Assembly: GCF_030283145.1 (NCBI RefSeq)
Contig: NZ_JASNWE010000001.1
Span: 2,092,276-2,156,275 of the forward strand
Direction of reading: 5' to 3'
DNA from: Actinomadura xylanilytica
Lineage (GTDB): Bacteria; Actinomycetota; Actinomycetes; Streptosporangiales; Streptosporangiaceae
DNA: 64,000 nt
Notes under the pieces: model-generated
Seen by the model: the letters and a program-made list of their open reading frames with translations, nothing else
The model's database searches: none
Told to the model about the DNA's origin: nothing
Made by a program: the position numbers and the translations under genes
Shown: one piece after another, positions 57,468-64,000 of the stretch
Layout: each line of letters starts with the position of its first letter
Position numbering within the stretch: the stretch's first letter is position 1

Positions 57468-59180
57468 TCATGACCGCCAGTGCCCCACGAGTTCGGCGTA
57501 GAGGGGGCTGTGGCGGAGGAGGGTCTCGTGCGTCCCGAGCATCGGGCGGGGGCCGTCGATGAGCAGCACCTGGTCGGCGCGCTGGGCCGAGCTGATGCGG
57601 TGCGCGATCACGATGAGGGTGCCGCCGCGGGCCGCGAGGGCCCGTTCGGCCCGCGCCTCCGCCGCCGGGTGGAGGTGGCAGGTCGCCTCGTCGAGGATGA
57701 CGACGGCGGCGGCCGACAGGTGGGCGCGGACGAGGGTGATGAGCTGGCGCTCCCCCTGGGACAGCGGACCGCCGCCGGGAGGGATCTCCGCGTCGTACCC
57801 GCCGAGACGGTCGACGGTCTCGCGCAGCCCGACGGCGTCGACGGCCCTCTCGAGGTCGGCGGTGGTGGCCTGTGGCCGCAGGTAGACGAGGTTCTCCCGC
57901 AGCGTCGCGGCGAAGACGTACGCCTCTTGCGGGATGAGCGTGATCGTCCGCCGCAGCCGCTCCGCGCCGACCCGGGCCAGGCGCACGCCACCGAGCCTGA
58001 TGTCGCCCTTCTGCGGCTCGAGGTGGCCGGTGAGCAGGCTCGCGAGGGTCGACTTCCCGACGCCGCTCGGCCCCACCACGGCGAGGTGGGCGCCCGCGGC
58101 GATCCGCAGGGACAGGTCGGTGAACACGGGTTCGGCGTGCGGCGAGTAGGCGAACGTGACGTGCTCGGCCGCGACGTCGTGGGACGTGGGGACGATCGTG
58201 ACCTTCGCTTCCGGGGCGCCGGCCGGGCGGGCGCAGACCTCGGCCAGCCGTCCGAGGACGACGGCCAGGCTGAGCAGCAGCGTCCCGCCGGCGTCGACCA
58301 GGACGACGAAGGCCGGTTGCAGGGCGGTGATGAGGTAGCTCACCCCTCCGGCCGCCTGCCCGGCGGTGAGGTGGTGGTGCGCGATCAGCCACGGGGACAT
58401 CGCGAGCAGCGCCAGGAGCGGCACGTGCACGCCCAGCGTCAGCACGGGCAGCCGGAGCAGCCGCGACCGGGCGAACGCGCGCAGCGCCTCGGCCTGGGCG
58501 TCGATCGCCCCGGCGACCGCCTGGGCCGCCCGGTCCTCGGCCGCGCAGACCACGACGTCGCGGACGCCCTGCACGACCGCCGCGGCCGTCTCGCCGATGT
58601 CCTCGGCGTGCCGGATGACGGCCCGGTAGCGTCCGATCTGGATGTGCAGGAACGCGGCGAACACGGCCGCCCCGAGCAGTACGAACACGGTGATGACCAG
58701 CGCGAGGAGCGGGGACAGCAGGACGAGCCCGAGCAGCGCCGCGACCCCGGCGGACAGGAGCTGGCGCATGTTGCGGATCGCGGTGGCCAGCAGCGCCCGG
58801 ACCGCCTCGACCTGCTCGGTCACCTGCGACACCCCGGCCCCTCCGGACGGCTCGTCGTCGATCATGCGGCGGAGCGAGGCGGTGACGACGTCGGTGATCA
58901 GCGAGTCGCGCAACGGCTCGACGAGGGCGGCCAGCGACGGGTAGACCTGCCTGGTGCCGAGCGCCCCCAGCGCGTACAGGACGGCCAGGACCGCGAGCCA
59001 TGCCAGGCCGACGAGCGGTTTGCGCGGGAGGAACCCCTGGTCGATCGCCGTGGCGAGCAGCAGCCCGGACGCGAACACCGGCACGGCCTCGAGGGCGGAC
59101 CATGCCGCCAGCCGCCGCGCCGCCGGCGACCGCCCGCTCGCATGCTCCCGCAGCAGCCGGAGACCGGCCGAGGACCTCAT
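57468..59180 (-). CDS. ABC transporter half-molecule 2 of the lanthipeptide locus
   Basis: A 570-aa exporter half: six spans in residues ~1-290, then the nucleotide-binding domain. Walker A VGPSGVGKSTLASLLTG, Walker B VVILDEATCHL with the normal catalytic Glu, and a variant signature PLSQGERQLITLV in place of LSGGQ; switch His in VIAHRISS. No N-terminal C39 peptidase domain, so it does not remove the leader. It overlaps the other half gene by four bases and the two should form a heterodimer that exports the peptide. Confidence 0.88.
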   Translation of the reverse strand: MRSSAGLRLLREHASGRSPAARRLAAWSALEAVPVFASGLLLATAIDQGFLPRKPLVGLAWLAVLAVLYALGALGTRQVYPSLAALVEPLRDSLITDVVTASLRRMIDDEPSGGAGVSQVTEQVEAVRALLATAIRNMRQLLSAGVAALLGLVLLSPLLALVITVFVLLGAAVFAAFLHIQIGRYRAVIRHAEDIGETAAAVVQGVRDVVVCAAEDRAAQAVAGAIDAQAEALRAFARSRLLRLPVLTLGVHVPLLALLAMSPWLIAHHHLTAGQAAGGVSYLITALQPAFVVLVDAGGTLLLSLAVVLGRLAEVCARPAGAPEAKVTIVPTSHDVAAEHVTFAYSPHAEPVFTDLSLRIAAGAHLAVVGPSGVGKSTLASLLTGHLEPQKGDIRLGGVRLARVGAERLRRTITLIPQEAYVFAATLRENLVYLRPQATTADLERAVDAVGLRETVDRLGGYDAEIPPGGGPLSQGERQLITLVRAHLSAAAVVILDEATCHLHPAAEARAERALAARGGTLIVIAHRISSAQRADQVLLIDGPRPMLGTHETLLRHSPLYAELVGHWRS

Positions 59181-61078
59181 CCGCGCCCAGGCCGGGGGGT
59201 GGACGTGGGCGCGGGGGTGAAGATGGCCCGGTAGTCGGGGTCGGGCCAGAGGCGGGTGTGGGGGGCGAGGGCTCGGAGGCGGCCTCCGTCCAGCCAGGCG
59301 ACGAGGTCGGCGCGGGCGGCGGTGGCGGGGCGGTGGGCGACGACGAGGCAGGTGCGGCCGGTCAGGACGCGTTGCAGGGCCTGCGTCACCCGCAGCTCGG
59401 TGGCGGTGTCGAGGCTGCTGGTGGCGTCGTCCAGGACGACGACGCGCGCGGCGCTCAGGGCCGCGCGGGCGAGGCCGAGGCGTTGCAGCTCACCGCCGGA
59501 CATCGGGGCGTCGGCCGGCGCGGTGTCGTAGCCGGACGGGAGCGCGCGGACGAAGTCGTCGGCCGACGCGACGCGGGCGGCCTCGCGGACCTCGGCGCGG
59601 GTCGCCTCGGGACGGGCGTAGGCGATCATGTCGTGCAGGGTCGCGCCGAGCAGCGCGGGCCGTTCGAAGGCGTAGGCGACGGTGCGGCGCAGCTCGGGCA
59701 GCGCGAGGGTGTCGATCGGGACGCCGTCGAGCTCGATCCGTCCCGCGTCCGGGTCGAGCAGCCGTCCGGCCAGGGAGACCAGCACGCTCTTGCCCGTCCC
59801 CGAGGCGCCGACGACGGCGACGCTGGTGCCCGCGGGGACGGTGAGGTCGAGGTGGTCGAGCACGGTCCGGTCCCCCATCCGGACGGTGACGTCGCGCAGC
59901 CGCAGGTGGCCGGGGCCGTCCGGGAGCGGGGCCGGGCGCGCGGGCGGGACGACGGCCGGGGCGGTGCCCAGGATCTCGCCGACGCGTCCCGCGCCGACCT
60001 GGCAGTTCAGCAGCGCGACGAGCGTGTCGAACAGGCTGGCGGAGCCGAGGGCCATGGCCGTGTAGGACGAGGCGGCCACGAGCTGGCCCGTGGTGATGTC
60101 GCCGGTGGCGAGGCGGACGCCGGCGATGGACAGCACCAGGATCTGGAGGAGGGGCGCGAGCAGCGACAGGCGCCAGCTCACCTGTCGCTGCGCGGCCCAG
60201 GTGCGCAGCCCGGCCTGGTGCAGGTCCGGCAGCGGTGCGAGGATGCGGCCGACCTCGCGGGCGGCCGTGCCGCCGGCCCGGATGGTGCGGACGCCGAGGC
60301 GGGCGTCGAGCATCCGGGTCGCGATCGCCGCCTGGCATCGCTGGTAGCGGGCGAAGGGCTCACTGGCCTTGACGACGAAGACGCGCAGCAGCACGACCGC
60401 GGGCGCCATCCCGACGGCGAGGGTCAGCGCGAGCAGCCAGTCGATCGTGGCCAGCGCGATGACGGCTCCGGCCGTGGTCAGGACGGCGGCCGTGCCCGAC
60501 AGCAGCAGGATCGGGAACGTGGCCGGGGCGGCGGCGCTCTCGGTGAGGCGGGACAGCACGTCCCCGGTGGGGAACCGCCGCTGGCCCGGTACGCCGAGCG
60601 CCAGCACCCGTCCGACCAGGCGGTGCCTGAGCCAGGCGGTCATCCGGCTGCCGCAGTACGAGCCGACGAGGTCCTCGCCCGCGTCGGCGAGGGCGGCCAC
60701 GGTGAGCACCGCCGCCAGGCCCGCCAGCGCGGCGGGGAGTCCCGCCCCGTCCTGTCCTGCGTCGATGGCGACGGCGAGCATGACGGGCGTGATCAGGGAC
60801 GCGACGACGCGGGCGAGGGTGAGCGCGGCCAGCAGGGACATCATGGCCCGGGAGCGGCCCGCCACCGTGCGGAGCAGGCGGCCCCCCTGGACGCGCAGCG
60901 CGTTCGAGGCGTCCTGCGAGCCGGTCAGGTAGGCGAGCCCATGAGAGGGCCTGTGGGCGGATCCGCCGGTGGGTCCGCCGGTGGGTCCGCCGGTGGGTCC
61001 GCCGCCCGGCGCGGACAGGGCGGCGGACGTTCTGCGGCGTGGCACGGGGAGCGTACGGCGTCTTCGTGTCGTGGCCAC
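59177..61078 (-). CDS. ABC transporter half-molecule 1 of the lanthipeptide locus
   Basis: A 633-aa exporter half. A basic N-terminus with GGPTGG repeats precedes six spans and the nucleotide-binding domain: Walker A VGASGTGKSVLVSLAG, signature MSGGELQRLGLAR, Walker B VVVLDDATSSLD, where Asp takes the place of the catalytic Glu. That marks a non-canonical ATP site, as in heterodimeric exporters. GTG at 61078 was chosen for GGAG eight bases upstream; an ATG at 61114 in frame lacks a ribosome site. Likely partner: the half-molecule encoded next. Confidence 0.85.
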   Translation of the reverse strand: MATTRRRRTLPVPRRRTSAALSAPGGGPTGGPTGGPTGGSAHRPSHGLAYLTGSQDASNALRVQGGRLLRTVAGRSRAMMSLLAALTLARVVASLITPVMLAVAIDAGQDGAGLPAALAGLAAVLTVAALADAGEDLVGSYCGSRMTAWLRHRLVGRVLALGVPGQRRFPTGDVLSRLTESAAAPATFPILLLSGTAAVLTTAGAVIALATIDWLLALTLAVGMAPAVVLLRVFVVKASEPFARYQRCQAAIATRMLDARLGVRTIRAGGTAAREVGRILAPLPDLHQAGLRTWAAQRQVSWRLSLLAPLLQILVLSIAGVRLATGDITTGQLVAASSYTAMALGSASLFDTLVALLNCQVGAGRVGEILGTAPAVVPPARPAPLPDGPGHLRLRDVTVRMGDRTVLDHLDLTVPAGTSVAVVGASGTGKSVLVSLAGRLLDPDAGRIELDGVPIDTLALPELRRTVAYAFERPALLGATLHDMIAYARPEATRAEVREAARVASADDFVRALPSGYDTAPADAPMSGGELQRLGLARAALSAARVVVLDDATSSLDTATELRVTQALQRVLTGRTCLVVAHRPATAARADLVAWLDGGRLRALAPHTRLWPDPDYRAIFTPAPTSTPRPGRG

Positions 61079-61123
61079 GCTCTCGGCTCCGTTCGGTCTC
61101 GACGCTGAACGCATCGGGCGCGT

Positions 61124-61161
61124 CCGGTCACGGGCCGGCCCTTCGACCAGCCCGTGACCGG
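61124..61161 (-). terminator. Hairpin between the precursor and transporter genes (terminator or attenuator)
   Basis: CCGGTCACGGGC and GCCCGTGACCGG pair perfectly (12 bp) around 14 bases, in the 144-base gap between the precursor stop and the transporter start. No T-run follows. It could reduce transporter transcription or protect the precursor mRNA end. Confidence 0.6.
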
Positions 61162-61222
61162 CGTCCTGTGGGGCTCGGCTGCTAGCTCACCGGACCCGGC
61201 GGACGGTCGTCGTCTACTGCTG

Positions 61223-61375
61223 TCAGCAGGAGACGCCGACACAGATGGTGTTCAGCAACGTGAGCAGGCCCGTGCAAGCGCACGTTCCCCCGAGCTGGAT
61301 CCCGTCGATCTCAATGGGGTCGGTCTCGGGCAGCTCCTGCAGCTCAGCCACAAGGTCACCGTCGAAAGCGTTCAT
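61223..61375 (-). CDS. lanA: Class IV lanthipeptide precursor, venezuelin family
   Basis: A 50-aa peptide, not among longer reading frames. The leader (residues 1-~28, MNAFDGDLVAELQELPETDP then IEIDGIQLGG) is acidic and has the LPETDP box; the core reads TCACTGLLTLLNTICVGVSC. Venezuelin precursor VenA has the same LPETDP and a core of the form TC-C-GLLTLLNT-C-G-SC. Four Cys (32, 34, 45, 50) and Thr31, 35, 39, 43 and Ser49 can form the lanthionine rings. The ribosome site GGAGGTGAA abuts the ATG, inside the end of the protease gene. Confidence 0.92.
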   Translation of the reverse strand: MNAFDGDLVAELQELPETDPIEIDGIQLGGTCACTGLLTLLNTICVGVSC

Positions 61376-61376
61376 T

Positions 61377-63299
61377 TCACCTCCCCTCCTGGCCGGTATG
61401 AAATCGGTGCCGCTCCCTGCCGAGGCAGAAGCGGACCACCGTTTCGCGGAGGACGTCCGGCCACGCCTGGACCACGGCCACGTGGTCGTCGTCGACTTCC
61501 ACGTAGGCGAAGTCGGGGCCTTCGGTCCTGCCGAGTTCGAGGAGGCGCCGTCGCAGCGCCCGTGATTGCCCGACCGGGATGATCTGGTCGCGGGTTCCGT
61601 GCACCAGCAGCAGCGGCGCGGTGATCCGTCCGCACCCGTCCAGGACGTCGCGGCGCGGGCCCGTCCGGTCGTCGTGGCCGAGCCCGCTCAGCCGGGCCAC
61701 GCGGTCCCTGACCGCCGCGTCCGCGCTCTGGTGCAGGCTCGGCGCCGAGGTGAAGGGCGCGAGCGCGACGCATCTCGACCAGAGGCCGGGATCGGCGCCG
61801 GCAGCCAGCAGCGCCAGGTACGCGCCGTAGCTGGCGCCGAGCAGGATGGGGCGGGGCTGCCCGCCGTCCCTGGTGGCGGTGATCGCGCGGGCGAGGTGGA
61901 CGACGTCGTCGAGGTCCGGGCCGGCCCAGTCGCCGATGACGGGGCGCAGGTGCTCCATGCCGTAGCCGGTGCTGCCCCGGTAGTTCGGCGCCAGCACGGC
62001 GATGCCGGCCGCGGCCAGGTGTTGCAGCAGCGGGTCGAACTCGAACCGCCATGAGGAGAGGGGGCCGCCGTGCAGCGCCATCACCAGGTGGCGGGAGCGG
62101 CGCCAGTCAGGGCCGCCATAGACGATCGCCTCGATGGTGCCCGCCGGTCCGGGCAGCTCGACGAGGTCGGCGCCTTTCCAGGCCGCCCGGTCGTCCACCG
62201 GATGCGGGCTCGTCGACCAGCGGTGACCGGCCACACCGCCGGTGGACGCGATGGAGGTGGACGCGGCGGCGCCGGCGGCGGCGGTGGTCGCGGCCGGGAT
62301 GGCCGCGCCTGGGACGGTGGCCAGGGTGGGGGGCTGGTGCGGGGCGGAGAACCGGATGTGGATCGGCTCGCCCGTCCAGGACGCGGGTGGCCAGAGTGTG
62401 CCGGCCGGGCCGGGGATCGGCTCGACGCGGTCCTCGGCCGGGAGGTAGACCAGCAGGCGGGACGCGGCCCCGTGCACCTCGTGGATCAGCAGGCGGTGAC
62501 CGCCCGCGTCGAAGGTGAGGGGGGTCCTCGGGTGCGGTGACCGGTTGAGGACGGTGGGGAACCGCACCGGACCCGCGCCGGATAACCGCAGGCCGATGCG
62601 TTCGGCGCCGGGCGATCCGCTGGTCACCGCGAGGTGGTCCGTGCGGGGGCTGTAGGCCGCGATCCGGTCGTCGCTCGTGGCGGAGACCGACCAGGCTCGG
62701 CGCCAGCTCCGTTCCCGCAGGTCGACGACGATTCCGTTCGCGCGGTGCCCGCCCGCGGTGTGGTCGAGCGCGGTGTGGTCGAGCGCGAGCAGCCGCCCGC
62801 CGTCCAGCCAGACGCCGCCCGACAGCGTCCCCGGGACGCGCAGGACCGGTTCGAGGTGCGGACGCCTTCCCGAGAGCCGCCAGATCCGCGAATGGCGCGT
62901 GTCGTCGAGCGTGATGAGCAGCGTCGTCTGATCGGGGGACGGGGCGGCCAGCAGGTATCCGGTGAGCATAGGGGGCGTGGCGCAGGTGGCCCGGGTGGTG
63001 GTCGACGCGTCCGGCGACTCCGGCGGCTCCGCCAGGAGGATCTCGCCGCGGCCCGACGGGCCGTCCGGTGGCCGCATGACCACGACGCGGCCGTCATCGA
63101 GGGGGATCGCGCAGGTGCGGCGGTCGATCGGGCCGGCGGCGACCGTCCGGCGACTCGGCGCGGAGCGGGCTAAGTCCCAGCGCTCCAACGTGATCTCGTC
63201 CTGGCTGCCGCGCAGGCAGGTGGCCCAGCGGCCGTCGCCCGAGAAGGCGAAACCGAACCGGCTCGGGATGGGCGGGAGATCCGGCACGCACGCGGTCAT
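61377..63299 (-). CDS. S9 prolyl-oligopeptidase-family protease, probable leader peptidase
   Basis: A 640-aa serine peptidase: a beta-propeller-like domain in residues ~1-380 and an alpha/beta-hydrolase domain with nucleophile in LLGASYGAYLALLA, Asp in LLVHGTRDQIIPVG and His in VEVDDDHVAVVQAW. No signal peptide, so it acts in the cytoplasm. In class III/IV lanthipeptide clusters such as flavipeptin, an S9 protease removes the leader; the position between lanL and lanA supports that. ATG overlaps the lanL TGA; the stop is one base before the precursor ATG. Confidence 0.87.
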   Translation of the reverse strand: MTACVPDLPPIPSRFGFAFSGDGRWATCLRGSQDEITLERWDLARSAPSRRTVAAGPIDRRTCAIPLDDGRVVVMRPPDGPSGRGEILLAEPPESPDASTTTRATCATPPMLTGYLLAAPSPDQTTLLITLDDTRHSRIWRLSGRRPHLEPVLRVPGTLSGGVWLDGGRLLALDHTALDHTAGGHRANGIVVDLRERSWRRAWSVSATSDDRIAAYSPRTDHLAVTSGSPGAERIGLRLSGAGPVRFPTVLNRSPHPRTPLTFDAGGHRLLIHEVHGAASRLLVYLPAEDRVEPIPGPAGTLWPPASWTGEPIHIRFSAPHQPPTLATVPGAAIPAATTAAAGAAASTSIASTGGVAGHRWSTSPHPVDDRAAWKGADLVELPGPAGTIEAIVYGGPDWRRSRHLVMALHGGPLSSWRFEFDPLLQHLAAAGIAVLAPNYRGSTGYGMEHLRPVIGDWAGPDLDDVVHLARAITATRDGGQPRPILLGASYGAYLALLAAGADPGLWSRCVALAPFTSAPSLHQSADAAVRDRVARLSGLGHDDRTGPRRDVLDGCGRITAPLLLVHGTRDQIIPVGQSRALRRRLLELGRTEGPDFAYVEVDDDHVAVVQAWPDVLRETVVRFCLGRERHRFHTGQEGR

Positions 63300-64000
63300 G
63301 ACGCGCGCGCCTGAGAGGCCGGGCCAAAGGCCGTCCGGACGGGCGGCGGGGCGTCGGCCGCCTGGGGGGACGGGCGGGTGTCGGCGTTCTGGAAGCGCGG
63401 GGTCCCGTCGGCCATCCACATCCGGGGGGACCGGTGCTGGAGGCGCAGCAGGAAGCCGAGGACGCCGGCGACGCCGTCCCCCCACGACACCGCCGGTGCG
63501 CCCTGCTCGCCGGGGAACACCAGGTGCCCGTCCCGGTACGCGCGGTTGGCGATGATGACGCGGGCCAGCCGCCACGCGGCGGCCTCGTGCCGGTCGCGGT
63601 CGCCCGCCGCGGCCATGTCGAGCAGGAGGTCGCCGTTGCCCGAGAGTCCGTGGCACTGGCCGAGCACCCCGCGCCAGGCGTTCTCGACGACGGCCTGGGC
63701 AGACAGGTCGGCGACGCGTGCGAACCGTTCGTCGCCGGTGGCCTGGTGCAGCCTGACCAGGAAGCCCGCGATGCCGGCCGCGCCGTGGCACCAGTACGGC
63801 GCCGTCGGCTGGTCACCGGTCCCGGCCCCCCACTTGGCCTCGCGCTCGGTGATGAACGCCTGGTCGAGCAGCGTGTCGCCGACGCGGACGGCCAGCTCCA
63901 GGCAGTCGGCGCGGCCGGCCGCCTCGCCGCAGGCGAGCAGGAAGTAGCCGACGCCCGCGATGCCGTGCGCGAAGCCGTGGTAGCGCTTGCCCGCCAGCTT
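63296..64000 (-). CDS. lanL: LanL lanthipeptide synthetase, C-terminal cyclase domain (partial)
   Basis: The last 234 residues of a protein whose start lies beyond the window. It is the LanC-like cyclase: RYHGFAHGIAGVGYFLLA, then the zinc ligands Cys in YWCHGAAGIAGFL and Cys-His in GQCHGLSGNGDLLLD, and a GDGVAGVLGFLLRLQ helix. Intact zinc ligands with a venezuelin-type precursor point to class IV LanL (lyase-kinase-cyclase); class III LanKC lacks them. A stand-alone LanC or LanM end cannot be excluded until the upstream part is seen. First visible gene of the operon. Confidence 0.85.
   Translation of the reverse strand, partial: KLAGKRYHGFAHGIAGVGYFLLACGEAAGRADCLELAVRVGDTLLDQAFITEREAKWGAGTGDQPTAPYWCHGAAGIAGFLVRLHQATGDERFARVADLSAQAVVENAWRGVLGQCHGLSGNGDLLLDMAAAGDRDRHEAAAWRLARVIIANRAYRDGHLVFPGEQGAPAVSWGDGVAGVLGFLLRLQHRSPRMWMADGTPRFQNADTRPSPQAADAPPPVRTAFGPASQARAS

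Noticed and set aside
57468..64000. Lasso peptide or class II (LanM) reading of the RiPP locus
   Set aside because: No asparagine-synthetase-like cyclase or B-type protease, and neither transporter has a C39 peptidase domain; the precursor matches the class IV venezuelin pattern.

Overview
The window is high-GC, densely coded DNA from an actinomycete. Signs of this are many GTG starts, 1-4 base gene overlaps, WhiB and actinobacterial-type regulators, and a galU-moeA-rimJ-glpR-mscL neighbourhood like that of Mycobacterium and Streptomyces. The lanthipeptide locus and the tRNA-integrated element suit a filamentous actinomycete (Streptosporangiales/Thermomonosporaceae such as Actinomadura is a guess from general character, not proven).

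Layout. 0-6.7 kb: end of a serine hydrolase, then a TetR repressor, a PaaR-like operator and paaZABCDE (aerobic phenylacetyl-CoA epoxidation and ring opening). 6.7-10.7 kb: an Lrp/AsnC regulator divergent from a branched-chain 2-oxoacid dehydrogenase operon (E1alpha, E1beta, E2). 10.7-13.3 kb: a DrrAB-like ABC exporter divergent from its TetR regulator, with two matching operators between them. 13.3-15.1 kb: a small secreted protein, a patch of truncated genes and tRNA-Ala(CGC). 15.1-29.5 kb: glpR, rimJ-like acetyltransferase, a probable N-acetylgalactosamine operon with its DeoR regulator, a secreted serine hydrolase, moaB-moaC-moeA/glp, galU, 5-FTHF cyclo-ligase, a 2-hydroxyacid dehydrogenase and a cation/proton antiporter. 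29.6-40.5 kb: an FmdB/Ruc-like redox chaperone behind a CIRCE-like element, MMPL transporter, small LuxR ATPase regulator, SDR, MFS pump, MTA phosphorylase, SAF protein, mscL, a VanY-type peptidase and a small membrane protein.

40.6-56.2 kb is a complete integrative and conjugative element (AICE type) inserted at the 3' end of tRNA-Arg(CCT), bounded by 44-bp direct repeats with one mismatch. It has integrase, excisionase, a DnaB-N/DUF3987 replication-type protein, a TraB/FtsK DNA translocase, a DUF2637 spread-type membrane protein, a run of tiny coupled genes, a WhiB-like factor and a GntR repressor with palindromic operators. Its cargo is a PLP decarboxylase of the DAP/ornithine type and, in visibly AT-richer DNA at the right end, a head-to-head TIR protein and PycTM-like membrane protein (likely anti-phage). 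A ~67-bp sequence recurs four times in the element, three times just before a ribosome binding site, and an array of an 8-bp motif beside traB is a candidate transfer locus.

56.3-64.0 kb: a TetR/membrane-protein pair, then a leftward class IV lanthipeptide operon of the venezuelin type: lanL C-terminus (cut by the window edge), S9 prolyl-oligopeptidase-like protease, a 50-aa precursor found between longer reading frames, and two ABC transporter half-molecules.
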